This document shows, one piece after another, positions 9,189 through 17,146 of a DNA stretch of 64,000 nt (the stretch's first letter is position 1; every line of letters starts with the position of its first letter). Source of the DNA: Rhodopirellula bahusiensis (GTDB lineage Bacteria; Planctomycetota; Planctomycetia; Pirellulales; Pirellulaceae); assembly GCF_002727185.1 (NCBI RefSeq), contig NZ_NIZW01000024.1:43228-107227 (forward strand), read 5' to 3'. The notes beneath the pieces are model-generated. The model saw only the letters and a list, made by a program, of their open reading frames with translations. It was not told the origin of the DNA and did no database searches. Both the position numbers and the translations under genes were made by a program.

Positions 9189-10199
9189 ATGCTACCGCCC
9201 ATGCTTGTTTCTCCTGAATCCGATCGAGCCAACCGCCGCTGGGCCGTTGGCGTCTCCGTCGCTTTGGCACTGTTGATTGCTGGGCTCGCGTTCGTTCGTC
9301 CTTGGGCTCTCGCTGCGCTGCCGCTGGCTTGGGCGGTTCATTGGTGGCTTCGTCGGCAAACCGTGCGTCGACTGAAAGTCATGGCCTCGCCCTTCCCCGA
9401 CGTTTGGGAAGCCGCTTTGCAAACGCACGTCGTGTACTACCGCATGCTCGGCGAGGATCAACGCGAGGGCTTTCGCAACCGCATGAAGATCTTTCTGGAT
9501 GAGGTTGCTGTCACGGGCATTCGCACCGACGTCGACGAAACGACGCGAGCACTCGTCGGCGCCAGCGCGGTGATCCCGATCATGGGGCTGGACGACTTTG
9601 AGTACTCCGGGTTGGGAGAGGTGCTGATCTACCCAGCATCATTTGGTGCGGATTACCAGACCGAAGGGGAAGGCGACAAGAACACGCTGGGGATGATCGG
9701 AGTGAATCATCTGAGCGGCGTGATGATCTTGTCCAAGCCTTCGTTGCTAGCTGGGTTTTCAAACTCAGGCGACAAACGCAACGTCGGCATCCATGAGTTC
9801 GCTCACCTGGTCGATAAAGCCGACGGCGAAGTGGATGGGATCCCCGTGTCAGCATCCGCGGAAGTGACCGAGCCCTGGGTGAAGTGGGTGGGGCAAGAAC
9901 TGCAATCGGAAGGGACGCGTGCGGGCATCGATGACTACGCGTACACAAATGAGGCGGAGTACTTTGCCGTGTTGTCGGAATACTTCTTCGAGAAGCCGGC
10001 GCAGCTGCAAGCGAAGAATCCAAAGCTCTATGCGATGCTTCGCAAGATGTACCACCAAGATCCCAAGCGGCTGTTTCGAGGTCGTCGCAAACGCCGCGGG
10101 AAGATTCGACGCAACGACCCGTGCCCCTGCGGCAGCGGTGACAAGTTCAAGCATTGTTGCCGCCGCAAAACCATGCAAGGAATGCCGGTCAAGCCGTAG
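9189..10199 (+). CDS. MtfA-like zinc metallopeptidase (M90) with membrane anchor and C-terminal SEC-C motif
   Basis: Resembles MtfA, the cytosolic peptidase that in E. coli binds the sugar regulator Mlc. With ATG at 9189 (or 9201) the product has 336 residues: two hydrophobic stretches (about 18-36 and 39-54), then the M90 core with the zinc motif HEFAH (202-206) and EAEYFAVLSEYFF (255-267, third ligand region). The last 25 residues form a SEC-C zinc motif, NDPCPCGSGDKFKHCC, with Cys312, Cys314 and Cys323 or Cys324. The frame is open further upstream, but that part lies antisense to the aminotransferase and is unlikely. The stop codon TAG sits inside a REPIN-like repeat. Confidence 0.87.
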   Translation: MLPPMLVSPESDRANRRWAVGVSVALALLIAGLAFVRPWALAALPLAWAVHWWLRRQTVRRLKVMASPFPDVWEAALQTHVVYYRMLGEDQREGFRNRMKIFLDEVAVTGIRTDVDETTRALVGASAVIPIMGLDDFEYSGLGEVLIYPASFGADYQTEGEGDKNTLGMIGVNHLSGVMILSKPSLLAGFSNSGDKRNVGIHEFAHLVDKADGEVDGIPVSASAEVTEPWVKWVGQELQSEGTRAGIDDYAYTNEAEYFAVLSEYFFEKPAQLQAKNPKLYAMLRKMYHQDPKRLFRGRRKRRGKIRRNDPCPCGSGDKFKHCCRRKTMQGMPVKP

Positions 10200-10319
10200 G
10201 CCAGGTTCTACCTGGCGATGGTTGCACGCCGGTGAAGGTTGCTCACGCGATGGCGTGTGGATCACGACTCGCTTTGTCCCAAAGCATTGCCGTGGTTGCC
10301 ATGTGGGACATGGCCTACG
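10195..10319 (+). repeat. REPIN-like palindromic repeat, copy A
   Basis: Begins CGTAGGCCA and ends TGGCCTACG, a 9-bp inverted repeat. Just inside each end is a small hairpin: GCCAGGTTCTACCTGGC at the left and GCCATGTGGGACATGGC at the right. The middle holds ACTCGCTTTGTCCCAAAGCAT, which is shared with the other three copies. The stop codon of the MtfA-like gene (TAG, 10197-10199) is part of the repeat. Flanked on the right by GATTGCAAACTGCAA, a motif also found beside other copies. Confidence 0.85.
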
Positions 10320-10376
10320 AGAGGCGATTGCAAACTGCAAGATGATCAATGCGATTTGCAATCACCCCATTCAACG

Positions 10377-11546
10377 CTACATCGCGTCCTCTGAAATCGG
10401 TTCGCGGCCGCGGGGTGTCATGAGCGCTTGCCAGACACGCATGTCGATCGTTTCAGAGATGAACCGTGTGCCACCATCGGCCATGGAAACATTCACACCT
10501 TCGGCATGCGCCGACGATGGGCGAGCCAAGTCGGCGGCGTTGGTTCGACTCATTTGCATGTGCATGGTGAGTTCGTGTTCCCCGTTGATCCGATGAAGCT
10601 CGCGGGGCTTCTTTCCATTGCTCCAGTCCACTCCGTGCCAAACCATCGCGTTGGTGAACCGGCTGAGCTCGGGGTAGAAAACATCGTCGGGATGGTTCTC
10701 GAAGATCAGATCCTCGTCGTTGACGAATCCCGATCGGTGCCAAGACAACGCGTGAAGCGATTCGGAGAACAAAACTGCATTGCTAGATCCATCGCGAAAA
10801 TCATCCAGGTGAATTGGTTTCGCGATGGGGACACGAGCCTCTTGGTCGGCTTGTTTCAATCGAGCGGAAAGTTGATTGCCAAAGACTCCGAACTCTTCGG
10901 TCATGGACTCGGCGAACGAGACGGTTTTGATCTCCCCAATGGGATGAAAGATCGCATGCTCGCCCGCGACCATGTCTCTTGGCGGGAAGAAGACACCTGC
11001 GTTGGCGACGTAGCTGTTGCGACCCTCGTTTTCCGCTAGAGAATGATCGCTTGGGCACTGCATGATCGCCAAGTTCGGTGCCGCAAGCGGGTGAAAGCCT
11101 TGCCCGCTGAAACCTGTGGTGGAGCCTTCTGCTCGAGTGAGGATCGGGTAGCGGTCCTCAGTCCAGTGTTCGTACGTCGGTTGTGCATCCAGCCAAGGCA
11201 GCAAGGCGACCGCCCAGGGGCCAATCTTTCGATGAGGAGCGAGGTTTTGCGAGCTGCCTTCGTGCCATTCGGCCGTCGGGTCTCGCAACGGAGAGAGCAC
11301 CGTTTCGGTCTCGGTATCCCAGCCAAAGTGGCCGAACTCCATCACCCATCCCGGCATTTCACCCTTGGTGTTTTCGTACTGGATCGCGGCCAAACTCAGG
11401 TTTTTGAGTTGTATCGTGCATTGGTTGCGGCGGCCTCCGCGGCGTGGGCTGTTGACCGCCGGGATCAGCAGTGCCATCAAGATTCCGATGCAGATCACGA
11501 CCACCACCACTTCCAGTAGCGTCACTCCGGATCGATTGCCTCTCAT
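10377..11546 (-). CDS. DUF1559 prepilin-like protein (H-X9-DG family)
   Basis: Member of the large planctomycete family with a type IV prepilin N-terminus. With ATG at 11546 it has 389 residues and starts MRGNRSG, then VTLLEVVVVVICIGIL: a short basic leader, the prepilin-peptidase site G/V with Glu at +5, and the hydrophobic spine. The frame extends upstream to 11594, but the ATG at 11546 gives the correct short leader. The middle contains DFRDGSSNAVLFSE, and near the C-terminus HAEGVNVSMADGGTRFI matches the H-X9-DG signature. The role is unknown; surface or pseudopilus-like assembly is assumed from the leader. It is a single gene between two repeats. Confidence 0.92.
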   Translation of the reverse strand: MRGNRSGVTLLEVVVVVICIGILMALLIPAVNSPRRGGRRNQCTIQLKNLSLAAIQYENTKGEMPGWVMEFGHFGWDTETETVLSPLRDPTAEWHEGSSQNLAPHRKIGPWAVALLPWLDAQPTYEHWTEDRYPILTRAEGSTTGFSGQGFHPLAAPNLAIMQCPSDHSLAENEGRNSYVANAGVFFPPRDMVAGEHAIFHPIGEIKTVSFAESMTEEFGVFGNQLSARLKQADQEARVPIAKPIHLDDFRDGSSNAVLFSESLHALSWHRSGFVNDEDLIFENHPDDVFYPELSRFTNAMVWHGVDWSNGKKPRELHRINGEHELTMHMQMSRTNAADLARPSSAHAEGVNVSMADGGTRFISETIDMRVWQALMTPRGREPISEDAM

Positions 11547-11620
11547 CGTCGCACCTCGCAGTTCAGGGGGATTCGAACAGCGTCTCAGGTGCATTGTAGG
11601 CCAGATCAGTCACTGGCGTT

Positions 11621-11746
11621 CGTAGGCCAGGTTCCACCTGGCGATCGTTCTTCACCGACAGATCCCGCTCTCGCGAAAGCGTTCGAAAGGACGCCTCGCT
11701 TTGTTCCAAAGCATCGGCGTGGTTGCCATGTGCAACATGGCCTACG
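11621..11746 (+). repeat. REPIN-like palindromic repeat, copy B
   Basis: Same orientation as copy A. Ends CGTAGGCCA and TGGCCTACG; left hairpin GCCAGGTTCCACCTGGC, right hairpin GCCATGTGCAACATGGC, shared core CTCGCTTTGTTCCAAAGCAT. A further half-hairpin, GTAGGCCAGATCAGTCACTGGC, stands just before it at about 11596-11617. It fills most of the 248-bp gap between the DUF1559 start and the receiver gene stop. Confidence 0.85.
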
Positions 11747-11794
11747 AGGCGAAGCGTCGTAGCCGGATTCGCCAAAATTTGGACGCTCTCTCGC

Positions 11795-12187
11795 TCAATC
11801 GGTGGCGTTTTTTTCGAGTCGTTCTTCAATGATGCTGACCAATTGCTTGGGACTGAAGGGTTTGCTGACCAGCGACACCAATCCGGGGCGATCGACAATT
11901 CGGTCGGGATCGATTTCGAATCCTTTGGCCGTGCACAGGACAATCACCGAGATCGGTGCTTTTTCGACCACGCGGCCGATCAGTTCCACTCCACTGAGTA
12001 CCGGCATTTCATGATCGGTCACCAGCACGTCGAAGTTTTCGGCTGACTGAATCGCGTCCCAGGCGAGTTGACCGTTGGCGACCGCGGTCACTTCCATTCC
12101 CGCCCGGTCGAGAGTGAATTGCAGCAAATGACGCAGAACGGGGTCATCTTCCGCGATCAAAACCCGCTTTTTCGGTGCAGCATTCAT
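11795..12187 (-). CDS. Single-domain response regulator (CheY-like receiver)
   Basis: A stand-alone phosphoreceiver of 130 residues with no output domain. The conserved residues are all there: acidic pocket Glu13-Asp14-Asp15 (IAEDDPVLR), phosphoacceptor Asp58 (LVTDHEMPVLSG), Thr86 (LCTAK) and Lys109 (SKPFSP). It would pass phosphate or act by protein contact, as CheY or Spo0F do. No histidine kinase is adjacent, so the partner is unknown. Divergent from the membrane protein at 12302, across a 114-bp spacer. Confidence 0.95.
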   Translation of the reverse strand: MNAAPKKRVLIAEDDPVLRHLLQFTLDRAGMEVTAVANGQLAWDAIQSAENFDVLVTDHEMPVLSGVELIGRVVEKAPISVIVLCTAKGFEIDPDRIVDRPGLVSLVSKPFSPKQLVSIIEERLEKNATD

Positions 12188-12231
12188 GTTTTTTTACGAT
12201 CAATCATGGGGACGTGCCGGTCTTGCTTGTC

Positions 12232-12261
12232 TTGACGTTAAGTTCCGGCGATTTCTATACT
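12232..12261 (+). promoter_or_regulatory. Sigma70-type promoter for the 12302 gene
   Basis: TTGACG (12232-12237), an 18-bp spacer and TATACT (12256-12261), about 40 bp before the ATG at 12302. This is the best -35/-10 pair seen in the window. Strength and use are inferred from the sequence only. Confidence 0.6.
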
Positions 12262-12301
12262 TCGGGCTCACGGAATCGAATCCCTTCACCCCTGCGAACG
12301 T

Positions 12302-13333
12302 ATGAACAGCGAGCGACGTCACCAGCTGAACGAGAATGAACTTGCCGGAGCCCTCGACAAGTTCAATCACTCGATCGAGCCCTACTCCAAGCCAATCGCC
12401 TTGGGTGTCGCAGCGTTCTTCGTTGCCGTGTTGGGGTACGGTTTTTATTCCAGCACCAAATCGGACAATCGAAGCGACGCCACGTTGCAATTGATTGACG
12501 CATCCATCACCGGCGACACCGAGAGTCTAGCGACCATCGCCGCTCAATACCCGGACACTTCCGCTGCGGCTTGGGCGCGTCTGTACCAAGGTGGTCAGCA
12601 AATGGGAATCGGATTCTCAACGTTGTACACGAGTCGCGACGAAGCCGAAACATTGCTCGATGACGCGGTGGAGGCTTACAACCAAGCGATGGAGTTGAGC
12701 AACGATGCGATGATTCAATCGCGAGCTCACTACGGATTGGCGCAGATTGCGGAAGCACGCGGCAATGTGGAAGACGCCGTCCAAGAATACGAAGCCGCCA
12801 TGGCTGTCGGTGAATCGACCGCCATGGTCAACGAAGCCAAGGCTCGAGTCGCCGCCTTGTCGTCGTCGCAAGCCCAGGACTTCTTGGCCTGGTTCCAAGA
12901 GCAAGACTTCTCGCCAGCCGAGCCTAGCTTGCCACCATCGCTGCCGGGTGCTGGTGAACTTCCAGACCTTCCAGACTTGGATCTGCCGCCATTGGATTTG
13001 CCTTTGGAAGACATGCCTGAAACAGACGAAGCTGAAACCGCAGAAGCCGACGCGTCGGAAGCTGGTGAGTCGGAAGCGGCAACCGAAGAACCAGAGATGA
13101 CCGAAGAGCCAGCTGAAACGGAAGCTCCGGCGGAAGAAGCCGCTCCTGAGGAAACTACGGCAGAGGAAGCTGAGGCTGAAGAGCCCGCTTCGGAAGAAGC
13201 CGCTGAACCCGCCGAAGAAATGAAGGAAGACGCGGCGACTGAGGAAGCAGCCACCGAAGAAGCGGTCACCGAGAAGGCAGCCGAAGTGGAAGAAACACCC
13301 GCAGCCGATGAACCTGCCGCATCCGACGAGTGA
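12302..13333 (+). CDS. Membrane-anchored TPR-like protein with acidic Ala/Glu tail
   Basis: Not assigned to a known gene. The 343 residues comprise a short cytoplasmic N-terminus, one transmembrane helix (about 35-50, ALGVAAFFVAVLGYGFY), and a helical region up to about residue 195 with tetratricopeptide-like pairs (AAWARLYQGGQQMG, ALLDDAVEAYNQAMELS, AHYGLAQIAEARGNVEDAVQEYEAAM regions). This build recalls YfgM/YvcD-type proteins. From about 205 onward it is Pro/Leu/Asp-rich and then almost entirely Ala, Glu, Pro and Thr, probably disordered. Its stop overlaps the next start as TGATG, so translation is likely coupled to the pseudouridine synthase. Confidence 0.75.
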   Translation: MNSERRHQLNENELAGALDKFNHSIEPYSKPIALGVAAFFVAVLGYGFYSSTKSDNRSDATLQLIDASITGDTESLATIAAQYPDTSAAAWARLYQGGQQMGIGFSTLYTSRDEAETLLDDAVEAYNQAMELSNDAMIQSRAHYGLAQIAEARGNVEDAVQEYEAAMAVGESTAMVNEAKARVAALSSSQAQDFLAWFQEQDFSPAEPSLPPSLPGAGELPDLPDLDLPPLDLPLEDMPETDEAETAEADASEAGESEAATEEPEMTEEPAETEAPAEEAAPEETTAEEAEAEEPASEEAAEPAEEMKEDAATEEAATEEAVTEKAAEVEETPAADEPAASDE

Positions 13334-14334
13334 TGCGAGAATTCGTCGTTCCTGAATCCGCCAGTGGGTTTCGAATCGATCTGTTCTTGACCCAGTCCTG
13401 CGACGGCTACAGCCGTTCGCAAATTCGGGACGCGGTCCAGAACGAGGGTGCGGAAGTCGATGGGCGGATCATTCGTCCGAGCTACAAAGTCAAAGCCGGG
13501 CAGACCGTCCGGTTTCGCGTTCCGCCGCCTGCATCCGACGACACGGTTCCTGAGAACATCCCCTTGGATATTCTCTATGAAGACGATGGATTGGTCGTTA
13601 TCAACAAACCAGCGGGAATGGTTGTTCACCCCGCACGCGGAAACTGGACCGGCACGCTGACCAGCGCGCTCGCGTTTCGATTTCAATCGCTGTCGGACGT
13701 CGGCGGACCCACGCGCCCCGGCATCGTGCATCGCCTCGACCGAGACACGAGCGGCGTCATCGTCGTCGCGAAGAACAATGCGGTGCACCTGAACCTCGCT
13801 GCTCAGTGGCACGATCGTTTGGTGCAAAAGGAATACACCGCGATCACGTTCGGCCGGCTCGACCGAGACCGCGATTGGATCCACGCTTCGATCGGACGCC
13901 ATCCGTACCAGCGCGACAAGCAGGCGATTCGCGAAGGTCATGCGACCAGCAAATCCGCGTCCACGTTTTATGAAGTCGTTGAGCGTCACGGTCGTGTGAC
14001 TCGAGTCGACGTGCGTCCCAAGACAGGTCGAACGCATCAAATCCGAGTCCACTTGGCTCACATCGGATGCCCGATTTTATGCGATCGGTTGTATGGCGGT
14101 CATTCCGAACTTTCGCGTTCTCAAATAAGGCGACTGGCCGGCACGGAAGTCGCAACGCCCGGTGTGAAGCCGACGGCTGAAGGGCAAGAGATTTTGCTCT
14201 CGCGGCAGGCGTTGCATGCGAAAGCGTTGACGTTCACCAACCCACAAACCGGAAAGGAAATGACGCTCACCGCGCCCCTTCCTCCCGATTTGCAAGCCGT
14301 TCTTGATCTGTTGTCCTCCGACTCTTCTCTCTGA
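13333..14334 (+). CDS. RluA/RluD-family 23S rRNA pseudouridine synthase
   Basis: Converts chosen uridines of 23S rRNA (or tRNA) to pseudouridine. The 333 residues contain an N-terminal S4 RNA-binding domain (about 12-62), the motif INKPAGMVVHP (90-100), and the catalytic Asp136 in HRLDRDTSG (133-141), then PKTGRTHQIRVHLAHIGCPI, typical of the RluD subfamily. A GTG at 13330 would also be in frame; the ATG at 13333 gives the neat TGATG coupling with the upstream gene. RluC versus RluD specificity is not decided here, so no symbol is given. Confidence 0.92.
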   Translation: MREFVVPESASGFRIDLFLTQSCDGYSRSQIRDAVQNEGAEVDGRIIRPSYKVKAGQTVRFRVPPPASDDTVPENIPLDILYEDDGLVVINKPAGMVVHPARGNWTGTLTSALAFRFQSLSDVGGPTRPGIVHRLDRDTSGVIVVAKNNAVHLNLAAQWHDRLVQKEYTAITFGRLDRDRDWIHASIGRHPYQRDKQAIREGHATSKSASTFYEVVERHGRVTRVDVRPKTGRTHQIRVHLAHIGCPILCDRLYGGHSELSRSQIRRLAGTEVATPGVKPTAEGQEILLSRQALHAKALTFTNPQTGKEMTLTAPLPPDLQAVLDLLSSDSSL

Positions 14335-14356
14335 TACCTCGTGGAATCTCGTCGCC

Positions 14357-15163
14357 ATGGCTGAGCTCTTTTCGATCTCCGGTTTGTTCACTCTTGGGAT
14401 GCTGGTGCTGCTTCAAGCGGTGTTGGGTTTCGACAACCTGCTTTACATCTCCATCGAAAGCAAACGAGTAGCGGAAGATCAGCAGTCCAAGGTTCGGAAG
14501 CTCGGCATCGGAGTGGCCGTGGTCTTGCGAATCGTGCTGTTGTTCGTTGTCGTGCGATTAATCGCTTTGTTGGAGGAGCCTTTCGTTGAATTCCACAACG
14601 GATATATCGACGGTGCCATCTCGGGGCACAGCTTGATCGTTCTATTCGGTGGTGCGTTCATCCTGTGGACGGCGCTGAAAGAGATTTATCACCTGCTCGC
14701 CGAACCGGAGCTTGGGCACTCGGAAGAAACCGCGACGGCCAGTGTCGGCAAGACGATTGGCCTGATTGTGATGATGAACTTGGTCTTCTCGTTCGACTCG
14801 ATCCTCAGTGCGATGGCACTCACCAAGAGCTTCGCAATCATGGCAACCGCGATTGTGATCAGCGGTGCGATGATGATCTTCTTGGCCGACCGGGTCGCGG
14901 ATTTCTTGAAGAAGAACCGCATGTACGAAGTGCTTGGATTGTTTGTGCTATTCATCGTCGGCGTGATGTTGGTCAGCGAAGGTGGTCACTTGGCTCACCT
15001 TGCGTTGTTCGGTCACGAGGTGCACGCGATGGCCAAGAGCACGTTCTACTTTGTGCTCGCGATTTTGATTGTCGTTGACATCGTTCAGGCCAAGTACCAA
15101 AAGACATTGTTGGCTCGTCAGGATGCAGCCACAGGCCATTTGACGAAGAAAGCCGAAGCCTAG
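14357..15163 (+). CDS. TerC-family integral membrane protein
   Basis: Belongs to the TerC/Alx group, linked in other bacteria to metal (manganese) efflux at the membrane and to tellurite resistance. The 268 residues have about seven transmembrane helices and the paired acidic motifs inside helices that mark the family: LGFDNLLYI near residue 22 and FSFDSILSAMALT in the second half. ATG at 14357 was preferred over the frame start at 14303, which lies within the rlu gene; it leaves a 22-bp gap. Part of a same-strand run with the genes on both sides. Substrate is not known. Confidence 0.9.
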   Translation: MAELFSISGLFTLGMLVLLQAVLGFDNLLYISIESKRVAEDQQSKVRKLGIGVAVVLRIVLLFVVVRLIALLEEPFVEFHNGYIDGAISGHSLIVLFGGAFILWTALKEIYHLLAEPELGHSEETATASVGKTIGLIVMMNLVFSFDSILSAMALTKSFAIMATAIVISGAMMIFLADRVADFLKKNRMYEVLGLFVLFIVGVMLVSEGGHLAHLALFGHEVHAMAKSTFYFVLAILIVVDIVQAKYQKTLLARQDAATGHLTKKAEA

Positions 15164-15173
15164 GAAGGATCGC

Positions 15174-16154
15174 ATGTCCGCTTCCCCGCACCGGCGACCG
15201 GCACCCAAGCGGCGTCCTGTCACTGACTTGGAACCCGGCAAAGCTCCGCCGCCCAAGTTGCCCAAGATGGCAGCGAAACAAGCCAAGCAGGTTCCGGTGG
15301 CAAAGACGCCAACCGTTTCGGACGGGGCGCCACCGGGGCGGCCGACCGTTGCGCCCGGTGTGGTCCCACCTCGCGATCGAGACACCTTGTTCGCGCTCGC
15401 GGAGTTTCTGCAAACGCGGCGGCCCGATCCAAAGCGAATCTCAGTGGTTCAGCAAGAGATTCACGCGGAGGTGTTGGGGCTGAGTCGGACGATCGATCGA
15501 CCGAATTTCAAACGAGTTGGTCGAGACGACTTGGTACGTTTGATTCACTTGCTCGATGAGTCGCTGTTCGAAGGCCGGGTCTTGCCCGTCGCAAAAGCGG
15601 AGGGGCTCGAGTTTTCCTTCTCTTCGCGGATGACCAGCGCCGCGGGCAAGCTCGTCACGCATTATCCCGGCGGCAATCGCAACGGACCGCGGCGGTTCGA
15701 GATGATCCTTTCGTCGACGTTGTTGTTTCAAACTTTTGAAGACGTTGACCGGCCTGTCACCGTGACCGGACGTAAGTGCCGCGACCGACTGGAAGCGATG
15801 CAGCGGGTCGCCGAGCATGAGATGACGCACTTGATCGAGATGCTGATTTGGAACGCGGGCAACTGCAACCAAAAACGTTTCCAATCAATTGCCCGCAGCT
15901 TCTTTGGGCACACCGATTACCAGCACGATTTGATCACTCAGCGCGAACGGGCCGCGACCAAGTTCAATATCCGCGTTGGCGATCAAGTCGCGTTCCGCGA
16001 CGGAACGCGGCGAGTGGTCGGGCGGGTCAATCGCATCACTCGTCGTGCGACGGTGTTGGTCAATGATCCCAAAGGCGAGTTGTTCAGCAACGGCGAACGC
16101 TATGTCCGGTATTATGTGCCTCTGGAAAAGCTGAGTCTCGTTTCATCGAAGTAG
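15174..16154 (+). CDS. SprT-like zinc metalloprotein
   Basis: SprT/Spartan-like domain protein of 326 residues, of unknown target. The first 65 residues are Pro/Lys-rich and probably disordered. The domain (about 95-255) contains LLDESLFEGRVLP, the zinc motif HEMTH (215-219) with Glu216 as possible catalytic base, and FGHTDYQHDL (244-253), where His246 would be the third ligand. The last 70 residues (VGDQVAFRDGTRRVVGRVNRI region) look like a small beta-barrel. In eukaryotes Spartan degrades DNA-protein crosslinks; whether this one is a protease is not shown. It starts 10 bp after terC and ends 9 bp before the next gene. Confidence 0.8.
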   Translation: MSASPHRRPAPKRRPVTDLEPGKAPPPKLPKMAAKQAKQVPVAKTPTVSDGAPPGRPTVAPGVVPPRDRDTLFALAEFLQTRRPDPKRISVVQQEIHAEVLGLSRTIDRPNFKRVGRDDLVRLIHLLDESLFEGRVLPVAKAEGLEFSFSSRMTSAAGKLVTHYPGGNRNGPRRFEMILSSTLLFQTFEDVDRPVTVTGRKCRDRLEAMQRVAEHEMTHLIEMLIWNAGNCNQKRFQSIARSFFGHTDYQHDLITQRERAATKFNIRVGDQVAFRDGTRRVVGRVNRITRRATVLVNDPKGELFSNGERYVRYYVPLEKLSLVSSK

Positions 16155-16163
16155 AGGTCCTTG

Positions 16164-16940
16164 ATGCCGTCCGTTCTTGCTGTCGCTGCGCACCCTGATG
16201 ACATCGAATTTTTGTACGCGGGAACGATGCTGTTGCTTCGCCAACGCGGTTGGGATTTGCACTACATGAACGTCGCCGATGGGTCTCGCGGCAGCACCAC
16301 GATGGGTCCCGAAGAGTGTGCCGCAACTCGACTGAAGGAAGCCAAGCGAGCCGCTGAATTGCTTGGTGCAACGTTCCATCCGCCGATTTGTGCCGACATG
16401 GAAGTTGCCTACACAACCGAAAATGTTCAGAAGGTTGCGGCGGTGGTGCGTCAATCCAAGGCTTCGATCGTGTTGGCGCATTCACCGGTCGACTACATGG
16501 AAGATCACGAAAACGCGTGTCGATTGGCGGTCAGCGCCGCGTTCGCTCACGGGATGCCGAACCTCGAAAGCATTCCGCCGATGCCCGTCTATATGGATCC
16601 GGTCACGGTTTATCACGCTCAGCCCGTTGGATGCCGTCAGCCGACTGGCGAACTGGTGACGCCTCATTTCTACATCGACAATGAAGCGGTTGTCGAGCAG
16701 AAAGCCGACGCGCTCGCGTGTCACGCCAGCCAAAAGCAGTGGCTCGATGAGAGTCAAGGAATGGACAGCTACATCGAAGCGATGCGAAATCTCTCACGCA
16801 TGGTCGGGCAGATGAGCGGCCGATATGAACACGCCGAAGGCTGGCGTCGCCGCGAGCACTGGGGCTTCTGCGGGGCCGACGATGATCCGTTGCGAGAAGC
16901 ATTGGCCGATCAAATCACCGAAGGAACCAAGAACCTCTAA
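16164..16940 (+). CDS. PIG-L/LmbE-family N-acetylglucosaminyl deacetylase-like protein
   Basis: Zinc-dependent deacetylase family (LmbE, MshB, BshB), which removes acetyl groups from N-acetylglucosamine-type compounds. The signature AHPDDIEF lies at residues 9-16, with zinc ligands expected at His10 and Asp13. The third ligand is expected in HSPVDYMEDHENACRL, at about residues 108-123. Length, 258 residues, suits the family. TTG at 16161 precedes the ATG at 16164; GAGG about 8 bp upstream supports the ATG. End of the plus-strand run from 12302. Substrate cannot be named from the sequence. Confidence 0.88.
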   Translation: MPSVLAVAAHPDDIEFLYAGTMLLLRQRGWDLHYMNVADGSRGSTTMGPEECAATRLKEAKRAAELLGATFHPPICADMEVAYTTENVQKVAAVVRQSKASIVLAHSPVDYMEDHENACRLAVSAAFAHGMPNLESIPPMPVYMDPVTVYHAQPVGCRQPTGELVTPHFYIDNEAVVEQKADALACHASQKQWLDESQGMDSYIEAMRNLSRMVGQMSGRYEHAEGWRRREHWGFCGADDDPLREALADQITEGTKNL

Positions 16941-16943
16941 ACC

Positions 16944-16972
16944 TGTAGCTCGGTGGTCCCCCACCGAGTCGA
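16944..16972 (+). repeat. Short hairpin repeat (CTGTAGCT family)
   Basis: CTGTAGCT followed by an 8-bp inverted repeat, CTCGGTGG (16950-16957) and CCACCGAG (16962-16969). The same layout, CTGTAGCT plus a stem, recurs at 26743. It lies just after the PIG-L stop and could double as a weak terminator, though no T-run follows. Confidence 0.55.
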
Positions 16973-17020
16973 GTGCGCTTGTTCAGGTGGACGAATTGCA
17001 AAGTGCAAATTGCAATCGCC

Positions 17021-17146
17021 CGTAGGCCATGTCTCACATGGCATCTCAGCCGATGCTTTGGAACAAAGCGAGTCGTCCATTGTCCCGTCTTCGCGAGGAC
17101 AGCATCCACCGGCGAAGAGGCATCGCCAGGTGGAACCTGGCCTACG
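17021..17146 (-). repeat. REPIN-like palindromic repeat, copy C
   Basis: Opposite orientation to copies A and B. Ends CGTAGGCCA and TGGCCTACG, hairpins GCCATGTCTCACATGGC and GCCAGGTGGAACCTGGC, core ATGCTTTGGAACAAAGCGAG. The stop codon of the following minus-strand gene (TAG, complement of 17142-17144) is inside its end. Preceded by GCAAATTGCAATCGCC, like the flank of other copies. Confidence 0.85.
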
